Source: Shewanella algidipiscicola (GTDB lineage Bacteria; Pseudomonadota; Gammaproteobacteria; Enterobacterales; Shewanellaceae). From it: DNA of 64,000 nucleotides. Made by a program: the position numbers and the translations under genes. Of this stretch, positions 50,120-60,096 are shown one piece after another (the first letter of the stretch is position 1; every line of letters begins with the position of its first letter). The notes under the pieces are model-generated. The model searched no databases and was not told where the DNA came from. It saw only the letters and a program-made list of their open reading frames with translations. Location of the stretch: contig NZ_QPQT01000003.1 of assembly GCF_003605125.1 (NCBI RefSeq), forward strand, positions 124,001 through 188,000, given 5' to 3'.

Positions 50120-50863
50120 GTGGATAAATTACTTTATGTCGCCATGAGTGGCGCCAAGCAGAATATGCATTCGCTGGCGGTACGTGCGAACAACCTTGCT
50201 AATGCTAATACCGATGGTTTTAAGTCAGACTTAGAGCAAGCTCGATCCATGCAGGCCTTTGGTGAGGGCTTGCCGACACGGGTGTTTTCGATGACAGAAA
50301 GCCCATCGGCTAACTTTGCCAGCGGACCGTTAAAAACCACTGGCCGCGATCTGGATGTTGCCGTTAAAGGCGATGGTTGGATTGCCGTGCAGAGTGCCGA
50401 CGGTGGCGAAGCCTATACTCGCTCTGGCAGTTTAAGCATAGATAACACTGGGTTGCTGCGAAACGACCGTGGTAATCCCATTATGGGGGATGCCGGCCCT
50501 ATCGTATTGCCGCTGCCTATCGAAAAAGTCGAAATCGCCCAAGATGGCATTATTTCGGTGCGCCCTTTAGGGGCGACAGCGGAAGTGATTGAAGAGGTTG
50601 GGCGGATCAAGCTCGTTAACCCAGGTAACCAAAATTTAATGCGTGGAGAAGATGGCTTGTTCCGTCAAATCTCTGGCGAAATCGCACCTGCCAATGCGCA
50701 GGTGTTTGTAGAGAGTGGCGCCGTTGAGGGCAGTAATGTGAATGCTGTCGATGAAATGGTGTCGTTAATCGATTTGCAGCGTCAGTTTGAGATGCAGGTC
50801 AAGATGATGAAAACGGCCGAAGAGATGGATCAAGCCTCTTCGACATTAATGCGCATTAGTTAG
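50120..50863 (+). CDS. flgF: Flagellar proximal rod protein FlgF
   Basis: FlgF is a proximal rod protein of 247 residues. GTG at 50120 has CGGAG 6 nt upstream and gives the normal MDKLLYVAMSGAKQNM start; the frame upstream overlaps the promoter and is rejected. Landmarks are RANNLANANTDGFKSDLEQA, DLDVAVKGDGWIAVQ and VNAVDEMVSLIDLQRQFE. Confidence 0.95.
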   Translation: MDKLLYVAMSGAKQNMHSLAVRANNLANANTDGFKSDLEQARSMQAFGEGLPTRVFSMTESPSANFASGPLKTTGRDLDVAVKGDGWIAVQSADGGEAYTRSGSLSIDNTGLLRNDRGNPIMGDAGPIVLPLPIEKVEIAQDGIISVRPLGATAEVIEEVGRIKLVNPGNQNLMRGEDGLFRQISGEIAPANAQVFVESGAVEGSNVNAVDEMVSLIDLQRQFEMQVKMMKTAEEMDQASSTLMRIS

Positions 50864-50873
50864 GAGATAGATT

Positions 50874-51662
50874 ATGCATCCCGCGTTATGGATCAGTAAA
50901 ACAGGCTTAGATGCTCAACAAACCGATATTTCGGTTATCTCTAACAACGTGGCTAATGCGAGCACCATTGGCTACAAGAAAAGCCGCGCCGTATTTGAAG
51001 ACTTGCTTTATCAAACAGTTAACCAGGCTGGTGGCATCAGTGCCTCTAACACTAAGTTGCCTAACGGTCTGAATATTGGTGCGGGTACCAAAGTGGTGGC
51101 TACGCAAAAGATGTTCACCCAAGGCAACATGCTAACCACGGATAACTCATTAGACTTAATGATTGAAGGCCCAGGCTTTTTTGAAGTGCAGATGCCAGAT
51201 GGCACCGCGGCCTATACGCGTAATGGCCAGTTCACCCTAGATGATACTGGTCAAATCGTTACCCCTGGCTCAGGTTATGTGTTACAGCCGGCGATCACCA
51301 TTCCAGATGACGCCACCAGTATCACAGTGTCGGCAGAAGGGGAGGTCTCGGTAAAAACCCCGGGAGCGGCCGAAAACCAAGTGGTGGGTCAGTTAGCCAT
51401 GTCCGATTTTATTAATCCAAGTGGGTTAGATCCTATGGGGCAAAACCTTTACACCGAAACTGGCGCGAGCGGTGCACCTATTCAAGGTACGGCCTCTTTA
51501 GATGGTATGGGCGCGATTCGTCAAGGCGCACTGGAAACCTCTAACGTCAATGTTACCGAAGAGCTGGTTAACTTAATTGAGAGTCAGCGAATTTATGAGA
51601 TGAACTCCAAAGTGATCTCAGCCGTCGATCAGATGTTGTCTTACGTTAACCAGAATTTGTAG
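50874..51662 (+). CDS. flgG: Flagellar distal rod protein FlgG
   Basis: FlgG builds the distal rod. Its 262 residues match E. coli FlgG nearly end to end: HPALWISKTGLDAQQT, ISNNVANASTIGYKKSRAVF, SLDLMIEGPGFFEV and NVNVTEELVNLIESQRIYEM. It begins 10 bp after flgF. Confidence 0.97.
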   Translation: MHPALWISKTGLDAQQTDISVISNNVANASTIGYKKSRAVFEDLLYQTVNQAGGISASNTKLPNGLNIGAGTKVVATQKMFTQGNMLTTDNSLDLMIEGPGFFEVQMPDGTAAYTRNGQFTLDDTGQIVTPGSGYVLQPAITIPDDATSITVSAEGEVSVKTPGAAENQVVGQLAMSDFINPSGLDPMGQNLYTETGASGAPIQGTASLDGMGAIRQGALETSNVNVTEELVNLIESQRIYEMNSKVISAVDQMLSYVNQNL

Positions 51663-51671
51663 AGGCTTAAT

Positions 51672-52349
51672 ATGACTAAGTATCTCATATTGGTGGCTGC
51701 CATCGCCTTAGCGGGGTGTAGCTCAACTAGCAATAATAAGCCGATTGCTGACGACCCCTATTATGCGCCTGTTTACCCAGAAGCCCCACCAACCAAGGTG
51801 GCAGCAACAGGGTCTATGTATCAAGACAGTCAGGCATCGGGATTGTATTCCGATATCAAAGCATTAAAAGTGGGCGACATCATCACGGTGATTTTGCAAG
51901 AGTCGACCCAAGCGTCCAAGAGCGCTAATAATGAGATTAAAAAAGGCTCAGATCTTAGTCTCGACCCCATTTATGCGGGTGGTGGTAATGTCACCATCAA
52001 GGGCGTACCTATCGATTTACGCTATAAAGACAGCTTTAACACTAAGCGAGAGTCAGACGCCGATCAGAGCAACAGCCTGTCAGGCAGTATCTCGGCCAAT
52101 GTGATGCAGGTGCTCAATAATGGCAACTTGGTGATCCGCGGTGAGAAATGGATCACCATCAATAACGGCGATGAATTTGTGCGAGTGACCGGCATTGTAC
52201 GTTCGCAAGATATTCGTCCCGACAACACGATTGACTCGCAGCGCGTTGCTAATGCGCGTATTCAATACAGTGGGACAGGCACCTTTGCCGATGCACAAAA
52301 AGTGGGTTGGTTAGGGAAGTTTTTCATGAGTGATTGGTGGCCTTTTTAG
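51672..52349 (+). CDS. flgH: Flagellar L-ring protein FlgH
   Basis: FlgH forms the outer-membrane L-ring. The 225-residue lipoprotein has lipobox ALAGC (Cys16), then [20 protein letters not shown] and the C-terminal [20 protein letters not shown]. Confidence 0.96.
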   Translation: MTKYLILVAAIALAGCSSTSNNKPIADDPYYAPVYPEAPPTKVAATGSMYQDSQASGLYSDIKALKVGDIITVILQESTQASKSANNEIKKGSDLSLDPIYAGGGNVTIKGVPIDLRYKDSFNTKRESDADQSNSLSGSISANVMQVLNNGNLVIRGEKWITINNGDEFVRVTGIVRSQDIRPDNTIDSQRVANARIQYSGTGTFADAQKVGWLGKFFMSDWWPF

Positions 52350-52360
52350 GAAGTAATATC

Positions 52361-53452
52361 ATGAAAGTTAGAATTATTTTACTTTGTGCTCTGACCCTGT
52401 TTTCTTCAATAAGCTTTGCCCAGCGCATAAAAGACATTGCCAATGTGCAAGGGGTGAGAGATAACCAACTCATTGGTTATGGTCTCGTGGTCGGTTTGCC
52501 CGGTACCGGTGAAAAGACCCGTTATACCGAGCAGACATTTAAAACCATGCTGAAAAATTTCGGCATTAATCTACCGGATAACTTTAGACCCAAGATTAAA
52601 AACGTCGCGGTGGTTGCCGTGCACGCTAATATGCCGCCCTTTATTAAGCCGGGGCAAACCTTAGATGTTACGGTATCGAGCTTAGGTGAAGCTAAAAGCC
52701 TACGCGGCGGCACCCTAATACAAACCTTTCTAAAAGGAGTCGATGGTAATGTTTACGCCATCGCTCAGGGCAGCATGGTCGTCAGTGGCTTTAGTGCCGA
52801 AGGACTCGATGGCTCAAAAGTGATCCAAAATACCCCAACCGTTGGGCGTATTCCCAATGGCGCGATTGTTGAACGCACGGTGGCGACCCCATTTTCAACA
52901 GGCGATCATCTGACCTTTAACTTACGCCGTGCCGATTTCTCAACGGCTAAGCGTTTAGCCGATGCCATCAATGGCTTACTTGGTCCAGGCATGGCCCGAG
53001 CGCTTGACGCCGCTTCTGTACAAGTGAGTGCACCGCGTGATGTGTCACAAAGGGTGTCATTTTTAGCCACGCTGGAAAATATCAACGTTGAGCCCGCATC
53101 TGAGTCGGCCAAGGTTATCGTTAATTCTCGCACCGGCACCATAGTTGTAGGAGCAGACGTGCGTTTGTTGCCTGCTGCAGTCACCCACGGTGGTTTGACA
53201 GTCACTATTGCTGAGGCGACCCAAGTGTCACAGCCCAACCCCTTAGCGGGTGGCGAAACTGTCGTCACCAGTAACAGCACTATCGATGTGTCTGAAGAAG
53301 ATAACCGTATGTTTTTGTTTAACCCAGGTACCACCCTCGACGAACTCGTTAGGGCGGTTAACTTGGTTGGCGCGGCGCCATCGGATGTACTGGCAATTCT
53401 CGAAGCGTTAAAAGTGGCAGGCGCTTTGCATGGAGAGCTTATCATCATCTAA
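52361..53452 (+). CDS. flgI: Flagellar P-ring protein FlgI
   Basis: FlgI forms the periplasmic P-ring. From ATG 52361 (AGGAAG upstream) it has 363 residues with signal peptide (ends SISFAQ), [31 protein letters not shown] and the conserved end [17 protein letters not shown]. The ATG lies 11 bp after the flgH stop. Confidence 0.96.
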   Translation: MKVRIILLCALTLFSSISFAQRIKDIANVQGVRDNQLIGYGLVVGLPGTGEKTRYTEQTFKTMLKNFGINLPDNFRPKIKNVAVVAVHANMPPFIKPGQTLDVTVSSLGEAKSLRGGTLIQTFLKGVDGNVYAIAQGSMVVSGFSAEGLDGSKVIQNTPTVGRIPNGAIVERTVATPFSTGDHLTFNLRRADFSTAKRLADAINGLLGPGMARALDAASVQVSAPRDVSQRVSFLATLENINVEPASESAKVIVNSRTGTIVVGADVRLLPAAVTHGGLTVTIAEATQVSQPNPLAGGETVVTSNSTIDVSEEDNRMFLFNPGTTLDELVRAVNLVGAAPSDVLAILEALKVAGALHGELIII

Positions 53453-53469
53453 TTTTTGTCGGGTTGACT

Positions 53470-54456
53470 ATGGAAAAGCTGTCACATTCATCGCACTTTA
53501 TGGACATCGGGGGGCTAGACTCCCTGCGTGCCAAAGCACAAAAAGATGATAAGTCAGCTCTGAAGGAAGTGGCGCAGCAGTTTGAGGGGATCTTCGTGCA
53601 AATGCTGATGCAGAGCATGCGCGACGCCAATGCAGTGTTTGAATCCGACAGCCCGATGAACAGCCAATACACTAAGTTTTACGAGCAGATGCACGATCAG
53701 CAGATGTCGGTTAACCTCTCCGACAAAGGCATGTTAGGCCTAGCCGACTTGATGGTGCAGCAGCTCGATCCTACGGCCAGTGCTTATACCCCAGCGTCAG
53801 TATTACGTGGCGGCATGCAGCAGCCTATTTCATCTAGCGTCAATATGACGGCACAGCATGTAAGCCAATCTAAGGTTTCAGCGACTCAAACTCCCTCTTT
53901 ACCCGAGGCACTCGACGAGGTTGTCAGCGGCAAAGTGTTGCCATCGGCGGCGCCCATAAATGGCTTCAGTAGCCGTGAAGAGTTTGTTAGTGCGCTATAT
54001 CCCCATGCTAAAGCGGCAGCACAATCCCTTGGCACCACGCCAGAGGTACTCATTGCCCAGTCGGCACTCGAGACTGGTTGGGGACAAAAAATGGTGCGCA
54101 CCGCACAGGGTGAGCCCAGTCATAACCTATTTAATATTAAGGCCGACAAGCGCTGGCAAGGCGATAAAGCAGGCGTGAGTACCTTGGAGTTTGAACAAGG
54201 TGTTGCGGTTAAACAACGGGCCGATTTTCGCGTATATGACGGCATAAAGCAGAGTTTCGATGATTTTGTGTCATTTATCTCTGAAGGGCCACGTTATCAA
54301 GCGGCCATGGATAAGGCGGCCGATCCTGCAGCGTTTGTACAAGCCCTGCAAGATGCCGGTTATGCAACCGATCCACATTACGCTGACAAAGTGATCAAGG
54401 TGATGCAATCGGTAACCAAAGGGCTGGGTTCAGCCATATCGGGAGTAACACCATGA
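53470..54456 (+). CDS. flgJ: Flagellar rod-cap protein and peptidoglycan hydrolase FlgJ
   Basis: FlgJ caps the growing rod (N-terminal domain: VAQQFEGIFVQMLMQSMRDA) and opens the peptidoglycan (C-terminal glucosaminidase-type domain from about residue 165: EVLIAQSALETGWGQKMV, with catalytic Glu in ALETGWG). It is 328 residues. ATG 53470 is preferred over the in-frame TTG at 53464. Its stop overlaps a 14-codon mini-ORF that leads into flgK. Confidence 0.94.
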   Translation: MEKLSHSSHFMDIGGLDSLRAKAQKDDKSALKEVAQQFEGIFVQMLMQSMRDANAVFESDSPMNSQYTKFYEQMHDQQMSVNLSDKGMLGLADLMVQQLDPTASAYTPASVLRGGMQQPISSSVNMTAQHVSQSKVSATQTPSLPEALDEVVSGKVLPSAAPINGFSSREEFVSALYPHAKAAAQSLGTTPEVLIAQSALETGWGQKMVRTAQGEPSHNLFNIKADKRWQGDKAGVSTLEFEQGVAVKQRADFRVYDGIKQSFDDFVSFISEGPRYQAAMDKAADPAAFVQALQDAGYATDPHYADKVIKVMQSVTKGLGSAISGVTP

Positions 54457-54497
54457 GTCAAATTACCATTGCCCGCCCAGTAGGAGGGATTCTTTAA
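54453..54497 (+). CDS. 14-codon mini-ORF coupling flgJ to flgK
   Basis: ATG overlaps the flgJ stop (ATGA), and its TAA overlaps the flgK ATG (TAATG). It encodes MSQITIARPVGGIL, and its codons contain the GGAGGG that serves as the flgK ribosome-binding site. It could be a translational-coupling leader rather than a functional peptide. Confidence 0.4.
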   Translation: MSQITIARPVGGIL

Positions 54498-56410
54498 TGT
54501 CATTGGACTTACTTAACATTGCTCGTACGGGCGTACTGGCATCGCAGTCACAGTTGGCGATAACCAGTAATAACATCGCTAATGCCAACACTCAAGGCTA
54601 CCACCGTCAAGTGGCTGAGCAGTCGAGCCTCGACTCGCAGCGTTTAGGCAATAACGTTTTTGGTGCGGGTACCTATGTGAGCGACGTTAAGCGTATTTAT
54701 AACGATTACGCCGCGCGCGAACTGCGTATTGGGCAAACGGCGGTGAGTCAGGCGCAGACCACGCATGTCAAAATGGGTGAGCTCGACCAACTGTTTTCGC
54801 AGATCGGCAAATCGGTGCCGCAAGGCTTAAATGACCTGTTTGCAGGACTCAGCAGTTTGAGCGATCTTCCCGATGATTTAGGGATACGAGGTGGTGTGCT
54901 GGGTAATGCCGAACAGCTGGCTAATGCGTTAAACCAGATGAATTCGCACCTTAATGGTCAAATGCAGCAGACTAACGATCAAATCGTGGCGGTCACCGAC
55001 AGGATTAATGCCATCGGCAAGGAACTTGGACACATCAATCAGGAGTTGATGAAGTCTCAAGGGGCCGACATGCAGCTGCTTGATCATCAAGATGCCTTAA
55101 TCCAAGAGCTGAGCGAATATGCCACAGTCAATGTGATCCCACTGGAATCAGGCGCTAAAAGCATCATGCTTGGCGGCGCCGCCATGTTGGTGTCTGGTGA
55201 GGTGACGATGCAAGTGGGCTCGACAATGGGCGACCCATTTGGCGGTGAACTGCGGATCACTGCATCGACTGGCGACCAGAGTCTGGTGCTCGATCCCACT
55301 AAAATGGGGGGGAGTTTAGGCGCCTTATTTCAATTTAGGGATGACACCTTGATCCCTGCACAAATGGAGATGGGCCAGCTGGCCGTAGGTATCGCCGATA
55401 GCTTTAATCAAGCTCAGAGCCAAGGTTTTGATTTAAATGGCAATGTAGGCGGAAACCTCTTTTTAGATATCAACGATCCTAAGATGTCGATGGGCCGCGT
55501 AGGCGCCTATGGCAATAATACCGGAGATGCCACCCTCAAGGTCAATATCGATGATGTTGGGGCGCTTTCTGGTGGTAACTATCAGTTAAGTTTTACCGCG
55601 CCTGCAACCTATGAGCTTAAAGATAACGACAGTGGCGTCGTCACACCACTGGTGCTTAACGGTAACGAGCTCACTGGTGGCGACGGCTTTAGTATTCAAA
55701 TAGCCGCAGGCACCATGGCATCGGGCGATCAGTTTGAGATCAGGCCCACAGCGGGCGCCGCAGCGGGGATTGATGTGGTGATGAGCGACCCTAAAGGCAT
55801 TGCTGCTGCGGGTCCGAGTATCAATGCCGATGCGGCCAATACGGGTAGCACGAGCATCACATTAAACAGTATGGATCCTAGCCAAGCCAATTTCCCTGGC
55901 GTTGGCGGTGAAATCACCTTTGAAATAGACACCATCACCAATAGCTATCAAGCCTTTGATGCAACAGGTGCCGTTTTAGGTGCGGGGACATTTACGCCAC
56001 CTAATATTGACGCCTTTGGGATGAATTTCGATGTGCAAAGCAGTACCGCCGAGGCCGGTCAGCGTTTTACCTTTGATCTCAATTTTGCCGAAGGTAATAA
56101 CAATAATGCCCTTGAGATGGCCAAGTTAAACGAAGCCAAATTGATGCAGGGCGGTAGCGCCACCTTAAGTGATGTGTATGAGTCGACTAAATTAGCCGTA
56201 GGTGGCAAAGCTAAATCGGCTGAGGTGGCATTAGGTTCGGCCGAGGCGATTTACGCACAGGCTTATAGCCGAGTGCAAAGTGAGTCTGGTGTAAACCTCG
56301 ATGAAGAGGCCGCCAATCTAATGCGTTTTCAACAGTCTTATCAAGCATCCGCTCGGATCATGACCACAGCTGCTGAAATTTTTGACACTTTATTTAGTTC
56401 GGTGAGATAG
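54497..56410 (+). CDS. flgK: Flagellar hook-filament junction protein FlgK (HAP1)
   Basis: FlgK is the first junction protein, 637 residues, longer than the enteric form (about 547) because of an enlarged central variable domain. The N-terminus SLDLLNIARTGVLASQSQLA with ITSNNIANANTQGYHRQVAE and the C-terminus GVNLDEEAANLMRFQQSYQA are conserved. Confidence 0.95.
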   Translation: MSLDLLNIARTGVLASQSQLAITSNNIANANTQGYHRQVAEQSSLDSQRLGNNVFGAGTYVSDVKRIYNDYAARELRIGQTAVSQAQTTHVKMGELDQLFSQIGKSVPQGLNDLFAGLSSLSDLPDDLGIRGGVLGNAEQLANALNQMNSHLNGQMQQTNDQIVAVTDRINAIGKELGHINQELMKSQGADMQLLDHQDALIQELSEYATVNVIPLESGAKSIMLGGAAMLVSGEVTMQVGSTMGDPFGGELRITASTGDQSLVLDPTKMGGSLGALFQFRDDTLIPAQMEMGQLAVGIADSFNQAQSQGFDLNGNVGGNLFLDINDPKMSMGRVGAYGNNTGDATLKVNIDDVGALSGGNYQLSFTAPATYELKDNDSGVVTPLVLNGNELTGGDGFSIQIAAGTMASGDQFEIRPTAGAAAGIDVVMSDPKGIAAAGPSINADAANTGSTSITLNSMDPSQANFPGVGGEITFEIDTITNSYQAFDATGAVLGAGTFTPPNIDAFGMNFDVQSSTAEAGQRFTFDLNFAEGNNNNALEMAKLNEAKLMQGGSATLSDVYESTKLAVGGKAKSAEVALGSAEAIYAQAYSRVQSESGVNLDEEAANLMRFQQSYQASARIMTTAAEIFDTLFSSVR

Positions 56411-56421
56411 GAGTAAAGCTG

Positions 56422-57612
56422 ATGCGCATTTCAACGGCACAGATGTTTAACCAAAGTATTACCAGTGTGTTAGACAGGCAATCATCGACCAGTAAAATCT
56501 TAGAGCAACTATCAAGTGGTAAGCGAGTCAATACCGCAGGTGACGATCCGGTTGCCGCTATTGGTATTGATAATCTTAACCAACAAAATGCCTTAGTCGA
56601 TCAGTTTATGAAAAATATCGACTATGCCAATAACCGTTTGTCATTGACCGAAAGTAAGCTTGGCAGCGCCGAGACATTGACGGGATCGGTTCGAGAGCAA
56701 ATGTTGCGTGCAGCAAATGGCGGTTTAGAAGATTCCGAGCGGCAAATGATTGCCGTTGAACTGCGCACAACCTTGGAAGAGTTGGTGGCGATTGCCAATA
56801 CCCAAGATGAATCGGGCAATTATCTATTTGGTGGCTTCGAAACGGGTAAGCAGCCGTTTAGTTTCGATGCCGCAGGCAATGTGGTTTATAACGGCGATAG
56901 TGGCGTACGTGATGCGGTCGTCGCATCGGGCGTCACCTTAGGCACTAATATTCCGGGCGATCAGGCATTTATGAATGCGCCATCAGGATTAGGCGATTTC
57001 AGTGTCAATTATTTGGCAAGCCAAGTCGGTGATTTTAGTGTGAACAGCGCCAGTATTACCGATCCTGCAGCTTATGTTGAAGACAGCTACACCTTCACCA
57101 TGGTGGGCGGCGATCTAGAGGTGAGAGACTCAAGCGCGGCCTTGGTGACCACGGTATCGCCGTTTGACCCGTCCACCCCTGTAAGTGTTAATGGTATTGA
57201 GGTTTCTCTCTCTGACATGCCTGAAAACGGCGACAGTTTTACCATAAATCCCCAAAGTGAAGTCAGTATTTTCGACACCATTAATCAAGCGATTTCCTTG
57301 ATAGAAGATCCGAATAAAATAAATACGCCCCAAGGAAGATCAGAGTTGGCACAGGTATTGAATGATATCGATAGTGGTGTAAATCAAATCAGTATTGCTC
57401 GAGGTCAATCGGGCACTCATTTGAAAAGTCTAGAGAGTCACAGTTCGGCCCATGTTGAAGAGAAGTTAGTCAACAGTTCGGCGTTATCGATGCTCGAAGA
57501 TTTAGATTACGCCTCTGCTATTACAGAGCTCGAAAAACAGCAATTAGCGTTAAATGCGGTGTCGAGTGTGTTTAGCAAAGTCGGGTCGACGACACTATTT
57601 GACTATATCTAA
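56422..57612 (+). CDS. flgL: Flagellar hook-filament junction protein FlgL (HAP3)
   Basis: FlgL links FlgK to the filament. The 396-residue protein begins MRISTAQMFNQSITSVLDRQ and shows QLSSGKRVNTAGDDPVAAIG and the C-terminal LDYASAITELEKQQLALNAV, flagellin-like D0 helices. Confidence 0.94.
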   Translation: MRISTAQMFNQSITSVLDRQSSTSKILEQLSSGKRVNTAGDDPVAAIGIDNLNQQNALVDQFMKNIDYANNRLSLTESKLGSAETLTGSVREQMLRAANGGLEDSERQMIAVELRTTLEELVAIANTQDESGNYLFGGFETGKQPFSFDAAGNVVYNGDSGVRDAVVASGVTLGTNIPGDQAFMNAPSGLGDFSVNYLASQVGDFSVNSASITDPAAYVEDSYTFTMVGGDLEVRDSSAALVTTVSPFDPSTPVSVNGIEVSLSDMPENGDSFTINPQSEVSIFDTINQAISLIEDPNKINTPQGRSELAQVLNDIDSGVNQISIARGQSGTHLKSLESHSSAHVEEKLVNSSALSMLEDLDYASAITELEKQQLALNAVSSVFSKVGSTTLFDYI

Positions 57613-57696
57613 CGAGGCTTATCTCGGTAGATGTTAACTCAGGATTTTTAGCCAAGCTCAGCGTCTTGGCAGTGCAACCAAGAAGAGGAAAACACA

Positions 57697-58518
57697 ATGG
57701 CTATTACAGTAAATACTAACGTTACATCAATGAAGGCGCAGAAAAACCTCAACACCTCATCTCAGGGGTTGGCAACGTCAATGGAACGTTTGTCTAGTGG
57801 TTTGCGGATCAACAGCGCTAAAGATGATGCGGCAGGTCTAGCCATCTCGAACCGATTAAATTCGCAGGTACGTGGTTTAGAAGTGGGTATGCGTAATGCC
57901 AATGATGCCATCTCTATCGCACAGATTGCCGAAGGCGCGATGCAAGAGCAAACAAACATGCTACAGCGGATGCGTGATTTGACCATCCAGTCTGAAAACG
58001 GTGCTAACAGCCCCGCTGATTTACAGGCGCTAAAAGCAGAGATGGATCAGCTGGCCGATGAAATTAATGAGATAGGTCAAAATACCGCCTTTGGTAATAC
58101 TAAGCTGCTAAGCGGTGGCTTTGCTGCGGGTAAAACCTTCCAAGTGGGTCATCAAGATGATGAAGATATCACGATTTCGGTAGGCAGAACCGATAAAGAC
58201 AGTCTTTCAGTAGGTGCCTTAGCTAATGCTTCAGCAGGTGATCGTAAGTCGGCATTAGACAAGATTGATGCAGCCATTAATACTATCGATACCCAGCGCG
58301 CTAAATTAGGTGCGGTGCAAAACCGTCTAGCACATAACATCAGTAACAGTGCCAATACTCAAGCGAATGTCGCCGATGCTAAGAGTCGTATTGTGGATGT
58401 GGATTTCGCCAAAGAGACCGCCACTATGACCAAGAACCAGGTACTACAACAAACGGGTTCAGCCATGTTAGCCCAAGCCAACCAGTTGCCTCAGGTTGCC
58501 TTATCACTATTAGGCTAA
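57697..58518 (+). CDS. flaA: Flagellin (first copy)
   Basis: The filament subunit, 273 residues, with D0-D1 domains and almost no outer D2/D3. N-terminus [20 protein letters not shown], then [21 protein letters not shown]-terminus [20 protein letters not shown]. Ser/Thr-rich central segments could be the glycosylation sites used by Maf proteins. GAGGAAA precedes the ATG. I found no clean sigma-28 site in the 84-bp gap from flgL. Two tandem terminators follow. Confidence 0.95.
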   Translation: MAITVNTNVTSMKAQKNLNTSSQGLATSMERLSSGLRINSAKDDAAGLAISNRLNSQVRGLEVGMRNANDAISIAQIAEGAMQEQTNMLQRMRDLTIQSENGANSPADLQALKAEMDQLADEINEIGQNTAFGNTKLLSGGFAAGKTFQVGHQDDEDITISVGRTDKDSLSVGALANASAGDRKSALDKIDAAINTIDTQRAKLGAVQNRLAHNISNSANTQANVADAKSRIVDVDFAKETATMTKNQVLQQTGSAMLAQANQLPQVALSLLG

Positions 58519-58539
58519 TGGCTATCAATAAGATCAATT

Positions 58540-58580
58540 TAGGTTAAATGGAGTCGCAAGTGTCGGCTCCATTTAACCTA
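58540..58580 (+). terminator. First terminator after flaA
   Basis: TAGGTTAAATGGAG / CTCCATTTAACCTA is a 14-bp perfect stem followed by TTTATT. Confidence 0.8.
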
Positions 58581-58607
58581 TTTATTCGTGTAACAATGAT
58601 ATTTTTA

Positions 58608-58650
58608 AATACTAAATTCAATGCATTAATTGAATTTAGTATTTTTTTTA
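58608..58650 (+). terminator. Second terminator before flaB
   Basis: AATACTAAATTCAAT and its exact complement form a 15-bp stem with a 6-nt loop, followed by a run of T. It lies directly upstream of the flaB promoter. Confidence 0.8.
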
Positions 58651-58659
58651 AAAAAAAAC

Positions 58660-58686
58660 TAAAGATTAAAATCCTCGTGCCGTTAC
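58660..58686 (+). promoter_or_regulatory. Sigma-28 promoter of the second flagellin
   Basis: TAAAGATT, 11 nt, GCCGTTAC: close to the FliA consensus with exact spacing, about 80 bp before the ATG. Confidence 0.75.
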
Positions 58687-58766
58687 ATTTACTGTAACCA
58701 ATTAGCTCCGCCTGGCTCAAGTCAGACAGGCAAGTGATTAAGTCAGGCATAGTAGAGGAAACGATA

Positions 58767-59585
58767 ATGGCTATTACAGTAAATACAAACGTTACATCGA
58801 TGAAAGCTCAAAAGAACTTGAATCAGTCTAGTGGTAACCTAGCGACCTCTATGGAGCGTCTATCAAGTGGTTTGCGTATTAACAGTGCAAAAGACGATGC
58901 CGCCGGTCTGGCCATCTCTAACCGTCTAGATTCTCAGGTTCGTGGTCTTGAAGTGGGTATGCGTAACGCTAACGATGCGATCTCTATTGCCCAGATTGCT
59001 GAAGGCGCGATGCAAGAGCAGACTAACATGCTGCAACGTATGCGTGACTTGACCGTTCAATCAGAAAACGGTGCCAACAGTGATGACGATTTAGCGGCGT
59101 TAAAAAAAGAGATGGACGCCCTAGCAACCGAGATAGGTGAGATTGGTAAAAATACCGCCTTTGGTAATACTAAGTTAATGAGTGGTGGTTTCGCTGGTGG
59201 TAAATCATTCCAGGTGGGTCATCAAGATAGTGAAGATGTTACCCTAAAAATTCCGAAAACAGATCAGACTACCCTAAAGGTTAGTGGGTTATTGAACGCA
59301 ACATCTGCTAATAGAGGCAGTGCGCTTAAGCAGATTGATGATGCGATTAAACAAATCGATGGCCAGCGCGCCGACTTAGGTGCGGTGCAAAACCGTCTGT
59401 CGTACAACATCAGTAACAGCGCTAACACGCAAGCCAACGTTGCCGATGCTAAGAGTCGTATTGTGGATGTGGATTTCGCCAAAGAAACCTCCGCAATGAC
59501 TAAAAACCAGGTACTACAGCAAACGGGTTCAGCCATGTTAGCGCAAGCTAACCAGTTGCCACAGGTTGCACTATCGTTACTATAA
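58767..59585 (+). CDS. flaB: Flagellin (second copy)
   Basis: A 272-residue flagellin, near-identical to the first over the N-terminal 130 and C-terminal 80 residues, but diverged between about residues 150 and 200 (here [20 protein letters not shown]). ATG 58767 has GAGGAA upstream; the open frame 33 nt further up is not used. It has its own sigma-28 promoter and is insulated by two terminators from flaA, so the copies can be regulated separately. Confidence 0.95.
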   Translation: MAITVNTNVTSMKAQKNLNQSSGNLATSMERLSSGLRINSAKDDAAGLAISNRLDSQVRGLEVGMRNANDAISIAQIAEGAMQEQTNMLQRMRDLTVQSENGANSDDDLAALKKEMDALATEIGEIGKNTAFGNTKLMSGGFAGGKSFQVGHQDSEDVTLKIPKTDQTTLKVSGLLNATSANRGSALKQIDDAIKQIDGQRADLGAVQNRLSYNISNSANTQANVADAKSRIVDVDFAKETSAMTKNQVLQQTGSAMLAQANQLPQVALSLL

Positions 59586-59612
59586 CGAGCCAAGGTTAAG
59601 CATTGATACGAT

Positions 59613-59642
59613 AAGGGAGGTTCGGCAACGAGCCTCCCTTTC
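59613..59642 (+). terminator. Terminator after flaB
   Basis: AAGGGAGG / CCTCCCTT with inner TCG/CGA pairing, followed by TT. Confidence 0.75.
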
Positions 59643-59681
59643 GTGGTTTTAAGCAACAAGGTGAAATAGAGGGTTATCGTT

Positions 59682-60062
59682 ATGGACATCAATATGGTTA
59701 ACTCAGCTACTCTTGCTCCGACTAAAGTGGATGTAGGTCATGCGGCGACGAAACCTAGTCAGCAGGATGTTGAATTAGATACTCGCTCTGCCATTAACGC
59801 GGTGGAAGCAGCAGAAGAGGTGCCCGCAGCACCAGCTGAGCCAGAGCAACTGCAAGGCGTTGTCGATGAGCTGTCTGACATGATGTCGCTGATGCGAAAA
59901 GGGTTGGCATTTAAAATCGATGAAGATTCTGGCACGAATGTTGTAAGCGTTATGGATATAGATTCTGGCGATATCATTCGTCAAATTCCTAATGAAGAAG
60001 CTCTAGAATTGGCGCAAAAATTGTCGGAAGTGACAGGTTTACTAATGAAAACTGAAGTTTAA
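59682..60062 (+). CDS. flaG: FlaG family protein
   Basis: FlaG influences filament length in polar flagella. The 126-residue protein has an Ala/Glu-rich disordered N-terminal half and the conserved C-terminal FlaG domain (GLAFKIDEDSGTNVVSVMDI, DSGDIIRQIPNEEALELAQK). It precedes fliD, as in Vibrio. Confidence 0.9.
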   Translation: MDINMVNSATLAPTKVDVGHAATKPSQQDVELDTRSAINAVEAAEEVPAAPAEPEQLQGVVDELSDMMSLMRKGLAFKIDEDSGTNVVSVMDIDSGDIIRQIPNEEALELAQKLSEVTGLLMKTEV

Positions 60063-60096
60063 GGCTTTAGAACATCATAATTAAGTTGAGGTATTT

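Noticed and set aside
57613..57696. Sigma-28 promoter for the first flagellin
   Set aside because: I looked for TAAAGTTT-N11-GCCGATAA in the gap and found only poor matches; not called.
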